In this document: piece by piece, positions 46,201 through 57,952 of the stretch | Layout: every line of letters starts with the position of its first letter | Numbering within the stretch: the first letter of the stretch is position 1 | Assembly (NCBI GenBank): GCA_900708905.1 | Contig: CAADRB010000002.1 | Location: 1,011,841-1,075,840 of the forward strand | Length of the DNA: 64,000 nucleotides | Reading direction: 5' to 3' | Origin: Hymenolepis diminuta | Lineage: Eukaryota > Platyhelminthes > Cestoda > Cyclophyllidea > Hymenolepididae | Program-made: the position numbers and the translations under genes | The notes under the pieces: model-generated | Database searches by the model: none | The model's input: only the letters and a program-made list of their open reading frames with translations | Told to the model about the DNA's origin: nothing

Positions 46201-48899
46201 GTATGACGTCTGTAATTCTAAACTTAGGTAACTACTCTCTTTTTGGCTTCATTAACGCCAAAGCAAAATCTATCCTCAATCTTTATAAGTATCCTAACCG
46301 CAGAGTTTTCGTTCTTTCTGTAATGGAATTTCGAGTCTTCATTGTATGACAATGCTTTGTACCATTTGCTTTGAGATGATGGGATGTCTTTGTGATCTGT
46401 CGTTTGTACATGGTTAATTAACCATTAACCATTAATCTCTATATAGTCTATTATCAATCAACACAGACGATTATTTCTTTTATCATTTACGCTTTGATGA
46501 ATTGGCCATACTTCGTATGAAAGCAGAAGTGAAGTTTTAATTAAAATTTTAGTGCGTTGAATGAATTTGTGAAATGACCATATGTTGTATTACTCAGCTG
46601 TCAAACGTAGATAAATGTTTATTTAAGTTAAATATTCCTCTGTGTTTATGATTGACATTTGCAGATTTTAATTTCACAATTTATTTGAAAGAATTCCTAG
46701 AACATTAAAATTACCGCACAAAAATCAAATTAAATAAAAAAATATTAAATCTACTTCTTAATACTTAATGGAGTGTATTTCTAGCTAAATTTTCCGGATA
46801 TTTCAGTTATTCAATTTGAATTGAATTGATAAACACTGAAAATGTACAAGTGGAAAGCATAAAATTAATTCTACTTGGGAATACTCCAGTCTCATTCACT
46901 GATCTGTTGACAACGACTAACTTGGGCAAGGGAAAACAATACTGGAGCTACTCTGATGAGAAGTGCGCGCTGTCACCTCTTTCATTAACCACAATTAACG
47001 AGTGCAAATGTATATTCATATCACTGAGGATTTGTATTGTGATTCCTGACTTGTCAAACGCATACGAGTTAGAAGTCTCATACAAGAAGCTACAAGATGG
47101 TACAATTTGGAAGAAGCAATGCCGTAATAATAGCATTGAGTAGGAATTTCAACGATGGGTTAAATAAATGTGTTCTAGCCTTTAAAGTCACCTGGTTGTG
47201 AGACTTCTAAAACTTTCCTTTTCTCTGACCTCAGTATAATATTGGTCGTGTTAACTAGAAATTTACTTTCCGTGCAAGTTATTTTGTTATAACTGCTTAT
47301 GCTTATAGGTTTATAAGTTTTGTATAGATTTTCATTTTCATCAAATTATTTGTTTTTGTTCAGTTTTTATCTAATCAGTAAATGAATTACTAATTGTCAC
47401 TCATTAAAGTTTTCTCCTTAAATTGCATTGAAATGGGTAAAAAATCGTATTTTCTTTCTAGTTTGGGTGACTTAATACCCAAAAAGCTCTTAGGATTTAC
47501 ATTTATTGCATCATAAATTATTATAATTAATTTGAGAGGCACTTGACAAGAATGTAATAAATAATTATTTTGATATTTATAACTGAGTTCTCTCCTATGT
47601 TGTAAAGATATCCAGGCTTGAATGTCTTCATTATGAGAGTCAATTGGAGTTGTCAGGAGCAATCTCTCCTCTTTTCGAGATAGGAAATGAAAAGAGACAG
47701 TTTGATATGCTCCCTTACTTGCTCAATTTTTCATTTTTACCGGAAGCAATGTTTTTTCTTCAGTTGTTATTATTTGTCCTTCATTTCATGTTTTCAAAAA
47801 TAAACGGATAAAATAGATAAATATCATACACATTTTTTTGAGACAAGTCTCACATTTTCCTAATCTGTTCACTGAAAATTTTGGACATTACAATAAGCAC
47901 CACATGAGGATTACTATTCACATCTTGTTCCAATGTTTTGTGTATTCTCCACTTATTGACTTTTATCTTAAACTCAAACGTTGTTAAATTTAAATTTGCG
48001 TGGCCAAGTTTTTTTGAAGTTCTATTTTAAGCAATCGAGCATGTCCAGTTTCTTCTGAACTATGGAATAGGTCCTATTTTTAAAATATATAAGTTAGAAA
48101 GATCGGTTATGTTACAGAGAAATAAAACTTGATGATTTCATTCCTGATATTAAGACTTCTTGAGATTTCGGTTTGAAATAAAGGTTATCAAGGGCCTTTG
48201 ATTAGAAAAAGGAATCAGGACCCATTTTTCATTTACGTGCATTTTTGAAAGCGAATAATTCACAGATCAGTTCTGAATCATTGGATGATAAAATACATCA
48301 TATATATTGGTAAAGATGTATTAATTAGTTGGTTGCATATTAATTATCTTCATGGTTATAGAGCGGTTGGTTTAAGATAGCAGAAACAAGTTTAATCTAG
48401 GTTTTGACTTTAGTATTTCCAATTACTATTCACCTTTTTCATTGCCCTAGTGGATTATTTATCGGCGTGAAGATGGGTAAATTTACATAAGATGTGCTAA
48501 CTCATTTGCTGCGTATTTTAATTAAAGATTACCCTTTCTTTGCTATTAGATATTTTCGTTCAAAAAAGACGTAATGTATTTTCCATTTCTAAGGGTTCTG
48601 GGCCCTCCACAAAAGACGTGGTAGCCATTCCCAACCCTACCATTGAAGAATGCTCAATTCCTGTCGATTTGATTAAAATTCTGCTCACCTTCGATGCTTG
48701 TGTTCGAGCTGAAGGAGCAGAATCCCCCGATGACGATGATATATCACTGGACGTGGATGGAAAGTCAATAGAAGAGGATATCAAGTTTCGAATTCTGAGG
48801 GTTCCCTCACCTCAATTCCTTTGCGTCAATGGCAGTCGTGTTGGTCGTGCGTGGACCGCAGTTGCTGTCCCCAAAAATGTTTTCTTCGCTTCAGCGTAG
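37219..48899 (+). CDS. TTC5: Tetratricopeptide repeat protein 5 (STRAP)
   Basis: Three exons, 37219-37686, 37752-38525 and 48594-48899, all join in phase 0 to give 515 aa (human is 440). LQSAVDELLRLRDTW near the start matches the human N-terminus. TPR-type helices follow: LLLKGKALNAITAF, DPELSDACCEMGEFEWMTVG, LSMLLRQLP. Then comes FNRAGALNYVDNFYEALSSW...LDPAWPAPR, close to human TTC5. The C-terminal OB fold is split by a 10,068-nt intron. The last exon carries KDVVAIPNP (human GDSVAIPEP) and FLCVNGS...AVAV (human LLVVNGKP...AVATV). About 40 extra residues, partly acidic, sit between these OB strands. TTC5 is a p300/p53 cofactor and recognises nascent tubulin to trigger tubulin mRNA decay. The start is the first ATG after the acceptor; a short human N-terminal extension is absent. 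Confidence 0.93.
38526..48593 (+). other. 10-kb intron 2 of TTC5
   Basis: The donor AAA|GTGAGT at 38525/38526 and the acceptor TTCCATTTCTAAG at 48593 give a phase-0 junction in the middle of the OB fold. Inside I see AT-rich sequence, several open frames without motifs or splice support, and a possible diverged repeat near 39.83-40.08 kb. No nested gene could be supported. Confidence 0.8.
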
Positions 48900-51800
48900 C
48901 GGACCGACTTGTATTTAAGAATTATATGTGATATAAACAATTATATGTTTATGTAAATATTTACTTTATTCATATGACTTCTTTTGCCTATTCGGGAGGT
49001 GATATGTTTATTGAAAAGGTAGCTCCACATCTAAGAAAATCGCAACCATCCGAAGTATTTGATAGCACTTCAAGAGACATAGAGATACCCCAATTCACAA
49101 CATGAGTTTAGCAAGTTGGGATTTAGGTTCATAGTCGGTTAACGGAATGGCCAGGTTTATGGGTGATAAAGAGGTTGGTAGAATTCGAGTTTCTTAGTGG
49201 GTAACTCGTTGATACTATTCTAACAAAGACGAATTGTGAAAAACGCTTTCTTGAACGGACTTCGGAGTATTATGATAAAAGAATCAGGATAATTTTCAGT
49301 AGTCAAATCAATAAGTATGATAGCAGTATTTGATAGCCAATTTTCTGGTGAGCATTATGTGTTGTCATGCTTTGCCAATTAGGCTTAATGATCTATTGTT
49401 TCTGAAATCACTGATTGGATATAGCTTCGTTTCTTCTTTTGCATCCATTTTGGAACTCAGTGTATTTTGATCCCAGGATGAGTGTCCATTCACTATTTTT
49501 TTAGACATTTTTGCATTGTTGGACTACAGCAGAACAATTAAAGGCTCTAAAGCTAATTTGAATACGTTTCTATTAATGCCATGAACTATTAATCTGGATA
49601 GGTTGTTTCCTTTAGAAATGGTTGAGATTTTATTATCCCTGCCTACTATAGCGAGCCGTAGCAAACTACGCATATTGCGTGAACGCTAATAAAAACAGAT
49701 GAAACAGAGAAATGAGACATCTTGTTTTTTGTGCCCCTCGTAATCTGGGCTAAGAAACTGATGAGCGATTAAAAAATTGAATAATGATTACATTTCAGTG
49801 TTGTAAACTATATTAATATAACTCTCCATGGCAAAACAACAGACTAGGCAACTTTTAATCAAGCGAAAATATCTAAACACGAATGAATAATGAAATGGTT
49901 TGGTGGTAAGTGAAGAAGTGAAAAGGGAAAGCCGGGGAATCTGGAAAACGTCTCTTAATCCGAGCTCTAGAATTATCAGGTTGCTTGCTCTCTCTAACCC
50001 ATTTTATCACTTAATTATATTTTGATGGGATTAATAATGCGGATTACATGAATTCATGAAACTTCACAGCCATCTATATTTCGCTCTATTCTTATGACGA
50101 TATTCTACCAGACAAAGAAATCTGTCAGTTAGTAGACCACCCATAAGAAGTGTTATTTAATTCCTAATTCTCTTTTCGTCTCGTTTTCATTTATTTAGGG
50201 TTAACGACAATGTGAGTCCAGACTTTTTCCTTTCACGCGCAATTTTCAAATTCGGCTGATGTTTACCAATGCGAGAGATCACTTTCTTAATAGGATCTTA
50301 AATTTGGTTTTCGCTTTCTTTTCTTGACGAACATCCGAATGTGGTTTTCACAGTAATATTTATGCCCTTACACATTTACAAACATCTCAATTTAATAATT
50401 GTAATATGTTAAATCTGAGAAAGGAAAATGGGAAGGGAACGCCACTTTCCAATTTACATTTGCGGAAACTATGGTGGTTTTCGATTGTAAAATCAGGCGT
50501 TGCCGTAGTAGCAAACTGAATACCACGGAAGTAGTCAAATTAGATTTGGTTAATATTAACTATTATTGCATTTTCTTAAAAATACCTCGTGCAATAAAAC
50601 TAATAACTGTAGCTTTCAGATAAAAGTAGAAACATTGAGGTTTTGGCCCTGATCAAATAAAGGATATAATGACATTGAAAGTATCGAGAAAATCTGGTTT
50701 GTTAAGGGGAATCAGAGGACTTATGGAAGTGACATGCCATTAATTGACTTACCAATGGTATACCTATCACTAAAATAATTACAAATGAATCAGTTCGCTT
50801 CTGATGTGGTGACATTTGTACTTTATAGAATTAGTGTGTTTTCAGCTCCAGTCACTATCTGCGTTTAACACATTTTAAAAGTGGTGTTTTTGAGAAAATG
50901 GTTGTTGAATTTTTCCTAACAATCTGTCGGAAATAATAATTACGAAAAATGCGCATCGGAACTAAAATATGATTCACACGTGTTATTCAAACGATTTTAG
51001 CTCACAGAAACACGATTGGATATAGCCACTAAGATAAAACTAATTACGAAGTGCTATATGTAAATTATACCTGAGAAAGATGCATTCATTTACATTATTC
51101 ATTTCTCCAGCAATTATTTCAGGTAGTGATTAGGTTCTTTTTGTATAAATGTGCCAGCATTTGATAAATTAATCGTGTATAATCATTATTCAAATGTTTT
51201 ACCCGATTTTGGCCAATTGACCAAGCCCGAGCAGCATTAAAACTGGCAGCGAGACAAACTTGATAAACCATCTCACATCACATCAGAAACATGCTAAAAT
51301 ATGTTACCTGGTTAAATTATAAAAGAAAAAGCTGATTCACTCAAAACGAAAGATGAAATTGCATTTTACTTGCTACTTTGATGTCGTATATATTACGGGC
51401 ATTCACTCGCTTATTCAAAAACTGATCAACTCCTTTTATACTTATAGTATCTGCTTCATTGATAAAATGGAGGGGGTGATCTCAAAATAATCCGATGAAG
51501 CACATTAATCAACTAGGGTTTGGCGGAAAAATCAGATAGTTAGAAAAATCTTTCCATTTCTAATCACAAAAACTCGTTTTTCCGATATTTCAACTCTGTC
51601 TTAAAGTTTGTGGATACAGTTCTCCATAAAATGTGAAAATCAAACTATTGTTAATCGTTTTTTATCACTAATTTTTATAAATTGATATTATAATCCCATA
51701 AGATTCGATTTCGTTTTTTTACTTTTAAACAAAGGGTCCTATAATTTATAAAATCTAAACGTGTTGGCATTTAATATTTCATCACATACCATCACCCTCG

Positions 51801-54299
51801 CGTAATGTAGGCGGCTAGTATTTTATAATTAAGACATTGGAAGGAGTATCTGTTTTCCTAATAATCGATCCAAGTATTAAATATTAGCCATTTATCAGCT
51901 TTTCAACTATTCCTTCAAGAGAGTTTCGCACACTAAACTTTGGAAGAAAAAAACAGCATTTTGAAATTACAGCACTATTCCATTAGGTAAATTTCAAAAA
52001 GCTAATGAAAATATAATTATGAATAATTATTAAATACTTTCCTTTGAAAAATTAATACTATGCTTTATATTTTCTTCCTATCACTATTGGAAAAACAATT
52101 ATCCCTTAAACTGTTTATGTGAACTAATATGAATTACGCATTAGTCAAAATGCACATCTGCTATGTTAGAGGTCACGAGATCAATGTCTATCGATACACA
52201 TCCAGTGATGTGGATTGCCAACCCCATCGGTTGGGTGAATCTAGAGTGCCTACCCTCGACCTTAAATAAACTTTGATTACGCTTCTCTTTACGGGAAGTT
52301 TTACAAAATATTTGGAATTACGGATTAATTGGGAGACTAAACACGGCAGAGCCCAAATGGACTTTTGTATCTTTAATACGATTTGCGCTCTGCTGACGCA
52401 ATAGTCAATGTCCACGTCTGTCAAATCAGATGTCAGCAGATTGATGTTCATCGGTGCATAATTCCTATGATGACTATCGTTAACCAATCACACTGCATAA
52501 TTTGGTCAACAGTTGAGACGGTGGAAAATAAAACCCTTATTAGATTGGCTCATCTTATCGCCCATCTACCCGAATGGGATTAGAAAGCTTATTCATTTAA
52601 TAAAAGGAAATTTTTGGTAATTTATTTCGAATGTAAGCGAATAAATAAGCTTAAATAAAGTTTCTTTTATTATCATATGAAACCTAACAAAAATTGTAAA
52701 ATTGAAAAACAATAAGAATGCATATATTATATCAACTTATTTATAATCGGTCATAATAAAATTACTTTTGTTATGGAACTGTTGGATACACTATTTGTGA
52801 AAGTATTAGTTAATTGTAAAATTATAATGTTAAAAGTAATTAAGTTTAATTTAGAATCAAGATTAAAACATCGTAAGGATAGTATAAACTAGTAATATAT
52901 AAAAGCTCCAAAATTACACATTCATTTCAAACAAAAATCAATGGTTTTTTCATTAAATATAAGAAGGGTTAATAATTAAAACAATCTGAGTTCAAATAAA
53001 GACTTAAAATTTAGAGTAAATTAACTTAAAATAACAAAGTTAGGCAATAATACAGACAGAGTTATTATTTCTGAGTGCCTTAAGGAATTTCCAAGTCGTA
53101 AACCTTAAATTATTATATATAACAATAATAACAATTTTTGGGAATACTTACACAAAGATTTACTGATAAATCATTAACCAATCAAAATTAATGAGGCTTT
53201 TATATCTTCGTTATTTAGTGAGCTTAAATTTAGTCAAATATTTTCAATGAAATTTTGAAAAGACTGATGAAACATTCAAAATGCGAACATGCGATTTCGG
53301 GTACCATTTGTAAATCCAAACGTTCGAATTCAAAATATTTTTCAAATATCCTTAGAACATTGAAACAGGTAGTAAATAATAGGCGATAAGTAACTGAAAT
53401 CGATTAGTTAGAGGGAAAGGGAAAAATGATATTTGCAAACATGAACATGTACAAGGCGAAGAACGAAGGGTAGAAACGCACAAAGGCGGAGAGAAGACAC
53501 TGCGTGTCTTACAATCGACATGTGTGGGATCATGTGGGCAAAAAGCTGAGTTATCGCGAGAAAAGTGAGACAAATAGATAATCGACGTCCTCCAACTGTG
53601 TGGTTCGAAAAAGAACTCTGAGTAAGAAATCCTCCAAGCAAAACTATTTTAATTTTTAGGCAGAAAAGTAAAAATGAATCTTGGATATGATAAGATTAAA
53701 GATATTTTGAAATAATACTTCATAATGACAGATTGGCCTCGTTTACTATTTTTAAAAGGCTTCAAACTAGGAATTACTCTTTTTTATTACTTCCAGTTAA
53801 TGCTTCCATTGCTGATACCTCGTGGACTTAAAATAGACATGGTTCCTCAGTTTATCAAACTATTATTTAATCTATATTTTTTATGATTAAAAATGAAAAA
53901 TGCGGTTAATTTCACAGAAATTCTATTTAACGGCAGGTTCTGTGTTTATTCATATTTTAGTGATTGAAATTAGTCTGATCCAATAAAATTTAATAAAATC
54001 GTAATCAATTTTCATGGTTACTTCTGATAATTACATTTTACAATTTAGATGAAATTAAAAAATTGTTATTTTTATCAAACTTACGTTGTTTGTCGTATCT
54101 TTTTACCAATATTGCATTATAATGAATAATAATATATGCAGGTAAAATGAATTATTGCCGTTCTACCTATATAATATGTTAGTATATTCTACCCATCTCA
54201 CCTCTACTCTGCTAACACTGTAAGTTGCCGAATATGATGTATTGCTGTTTTGTCTTTTGAGAATTCGGAAGGAAAGGTGAATTTAAGCGGTTAGAGAAG
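48900..54299. other. Gene-poor AT-rich region downstream of TTC5
   Basis: No open frame with recognisable domains or plausible splice partners. A short segment near 52.15-52.38 kb weakly resembles one in TTC5 intron 2 (39.83-40.08 kb). Confidence 0.5.
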
Positions 54300-54590
54300 C
54301 CATCAAGAATAAAGAACTGGTTAATAGTCACCGGGCGTCGTAGACAAGCATTTGTTGTAATTTAGTCTGCAAATTATGAAATTCGGAAAATTTAATCTTC
54401 CTAATAAAAGTTAGGAAATCTAGCTAGTAACTTTTGTACAACTAGAATCCAAAAATCAAATGAGGAAAGACCTTTTGATATCTCGACGTTACTCTCTGTG
54501 CCTTTTGATCCCCCCTTTACTATTTATTAAACTTTCTGTTAACCACTTTCAGTTGCTTCCCACAAACCAAATTGCAGATTTTTTGTTTTC
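54300..54590. repeat. Diverged direct repeat, copy 1
   Basis: Matches 56855-57125 in the same orientation over roughly 290 bp. Shared blocks include ACAAGCATTT/CCAAGCATTT, ATCAAATGA, TTTTGATATC, ACTTTCTGTTA and CTTTCAGTT-CTTCCCA. Divergence is high, so this is an old dispersed element; the class is unknown. Confidence 0.6.
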
Positions 54591-56854
54591 CTGTGGGTAA
54601 TGGTAATTGTCGTTTTGTACTATAAATAAAAAGAACTTTATTACTACATTTACCTATGCTATTATTTCTTAATTTTTGAGGAGGTTTTATTATTAATATA
54701 AAAATAATTAATTTAGAGAAGACGATTGTTAGAAATCAGTTGTGAATTTATGCACTATATCTTTGGAGTTTACTGATAGATGGCAGAGTAAATTTCAGTC
54801 ACTGTACATAATGTTCAGGAGCAATTTATGTATGGTAAATACTTTTTTCCTGTCAATTCCGAAATGCCAATAAAGAATTTCAAATCTCCCAAGACAAAAG
54901 TAGTATGATTAAAGAAAATAGCTTTCATTTTAGGGCATTATGAACAACTAATGCCTAAAATTCATTTCTGATTTACTTTAATGCAATTAAGAAAAATATC
55001 AAAGCGAAATTGCTTAAATATTCAAGTTCAAGATAGCGTAAAGATTTATCCTACATAGAGGCATTTTACTAAAAATCCAAAATTTTAAAATAGGGAAAAT
55101 TTCCGATATTTGAAAAAAAATTACTGTTAGAAGGTTGTGCCAAACGCGTTTTGGTTTTTTTTCCAACTGATAGCAACTAAAATTTAAGCCATTTAAGTTG
55201 ACTTTCCTAAGTTTTCCTAATTGATTCTCAAATTGTCCTTTAAAATATATTTGATATTTTAAAAGTTTCCTAGATCATTAAACTTATAAAAGATTAGTCG
55301 AAAGATCGCCTGATCAATTAGTGCATGATAATCATACATACGCCTAGTGTGGTTCAGTAATGGAATGTCACTAATATAATAAGTGCATACTAGATGCCAA
55401 TTTTTGTTTTAATAAGTTTAATAAAGAAATAAATTCAATTGAATTTATACAAGTTCCCACAGAAACACAGAAAAATTTACAATTTTTAACTGTGAGAGGA
55501 TAACAGAAATCAGTTAACAGAGTCTAGAAGGGGACAATGGGGAGGGGATTGGAGAAGTAGTTAAGTGTAAAGTCAAGATGAGAAAGAATCTTATGTCATT
55601 TGATTTTTTTGTGTTCTTTTCTTAGTGAGTAGTTTACGCTCCAAAATTAAGATTCCGTGATTCTTCTCCTTGATTAGAGAAAATTCTCGTACATGATTTC
55701 TAGGCGATTCGTTTATTATGGTAGTTGGTATTACCATCTCAAATCTTCTTTCCTCTGGGAGATTGATAAGGCAAAATTATATTCATCAGCTTGCATTCTT
55801 AACATATAATTGAAGAGAGAGATAACAATTTTAAGTTAGCAGGGATCTATGAGCTAATGCTTAATCAAAGTAGAATAATATATACAACATTATATAGATC
55901 AAGCCATTGCTATCTTTATTTATTCATCTGGGGAGAGATTTTCCTTTCCAATGTAAATCCTATCTATTGTCTTAAAAAATTGATCCAAAACTGCGATTTT
56001 ATTAAAATACTAATCAAACAGAGTAATAAAAAGCTCTCAAAATTACAAACGTTGAATGTAAAAGGATAAGTAGGATTTGAAGGTTAAAACTAATCATTAT
56101 TAAATTTTGATATTTAAAATATCCCTATGTTCGATTTACAACTGGGGTTTCGTTGTCTTGCAGACTTTCATTGGAGGGGCTTAGCTTATTTTAAGCTCCA
56201 TATTATGACAAATTAATAGTCAACTGCACCAAATAGAGGCTCCATGCATTTGTTTGATATCTCAACAGGTTTGATGATGGCACAAATCTGATTTTCATGA
56301 TGACGAACTATTTGCTAGTGCAATCTAAAATATGTAGCCGAAAAATACCGTTACCTTATAGAGGACTAGATACTAGAGACACTAAACACAAAGCCACAGG
56401 ATTAGTAACGCTATCATTTTAATGAAACTTAGAAGAGGGAGATAGAAAGAGAGATCGCTACAAATGAGAAACTAGGAGAAGCTGGTTGGATGCTGTGGCT
56501 GTAGGAGTTGATCGGCAGGAGTTATGAAGAAAAGAGTCGAACAGATGTGTGACAAAAACGTGGGATGTTAGCATCGAGGTAGGAAGAAGATTATATCTAA
56601 ATATATATAGATAAGTCAGTTGAAATAGTTAAAGGGTAATATGTGAATCTAGTTATGAAGGTCCGGATAAACGTATGATCATTAACAATTTGAAAGGGTG
56701 GGAGTATTGTCTGATGACCGTTCGAGTCTTCACAGAAGTTTTGATGGAAGGTCTGATGTATGCATGGGGATAAGATCTGAACAAGTGATGGTGAAAACTG
56801 CAGAATATTATATAGGATCAACCACTGAAGGAAAAAAATCAAATCTGCGAGACG

Positions 56855-57125
56855 ACTCTTCTTGATCAAATAATACCGGTCAATGAGCACTAAACATCGT
56901 AGCCAAGCATTTCCGTAATTCAGGGGCAAACTGTGAAATTTGAATTTTAGAATGTGAACAGCTTATTTGGTAAATATTGTACAATCCAAGTCCAGAATCA
57001 AATGAAGTAAAATTTTTTGATATCCTCAGTATCAGTCGCTCTCAGTATCTCTACGATCCCTCCCCTTTACCATTTGTTGGACTTTCTGTTAGCCGCTTTC
57101 AGTTTCTTCCCAAAATTCAGAATTG
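56855..57125. repeat. Diverged direct repeat, copy 2
   Basis: Second copy of the element at 54300-54590, about 2.5 kb downstream. No terminal inverted repeats or target duplications were recognised. A 110-codon minus-strand frame overlaps its left part, but copy 1 carries stops in the matching frame. Confidence 0.6.
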
Positions 57126-57726
57126 TAAAGATTTAGTGTTATATACTACCAGCGGTGGCTCTTTCATTATATTTGTTTGAGTATAATTTTTTATACCAAA
57201 ATTTTTAATTAATTCGTATTAATGTGCCGTCCGTTTACCACAATGTCGGAAACTAAGTAATCTACTTTATCTAATCACAATAACCAATGACTTTAGTAAT
57301 AGCGTATTAATACCACTTGCAAATTATTACTCTATGACATTAATGTTTTGGCTGATTTTTTTAAAAATAAATTATTTTTCCATGTAATATCATAGGTTGG
57401 ATTAGAAAATTATATATATTAAATATTTTTTTAGAATCTTATTACTCAAAAGAAGCCTTAGGGTAAGAAAACAGGAAGGACTGGACAAAGACATGGATAA
57501 TCTCGAGGTCTTCGGTTCGATCGGACTGTCATGGATAAAATAGCCAATGACATCAATTCCTGTCTCTAATACCAACAGTCTTTAGACTGATAAAATTCAA
57601 GCAAAAAGGGTGAAATGAAAGGTTGTCAACTGTATGCTAATGTTGGCCGATAAAAGCAGTGCTCTTGAACTGTTAACAGGATCTGTGTTCCTCAGATGTA
57701 ATAATCAACAAGAACTTCTAGTGCTT
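57126..57726. other. Unassigned sequence between repeats
   Basis: AT-rich sequence with nothing recognisable. Confidence 0.4.
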
Positions 57727-57952
57727 AATTTCCGGTTGTTTTAAGTCTGATTAAAGAAGTGCTTGTTGAAACACTGCATATAAGCATTGTATCCCTAGTG
57801 TTAACATTAGATTCATTGAGAGCCCTTTGAGAGATCATTCGGAAAAGCAGCAAGATATACTTTTCAGCCTGCGAAAAGAAGAGTTAACGATCCAGATTTC
57901 CATGGACCAGGTCACCCAACCCTTTCCTGAAATTCTGCTCCCACTGCTGTAG
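57727..57952 (+). repeat. Dispersed repeat with coding ancestry, copy 2
   Basis: Partner of 8687-8904. The translation begins FPVVLSLIKEVLVETLHISI and later reads TIQISMDQ, ending LLPLL and TAG at 57950-57952. It is interrupted by a TGA and by at least one frame change relative to copy 1. Confidence 0.5.

Noticed and set aside
46826..47143. 105-codon plus-strand frame in TTC5 intron 2.
   Set aside because: It has no ATG, a TGA just upstream and no recognisable domain. The nearby TTTCAG acceptor does not lead into it in frame.
49740..49790. CTGATGAG resembling a hammerhead ribozyme core.
   Set aside because: No CGAAAC box or matching helices follow at the required spacing.
56597..56929. 110-codon minus-strand frame.
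   Set aside because: It overlaps the diverged repeat, and the other copy of the repeat is interrupted in that frame.
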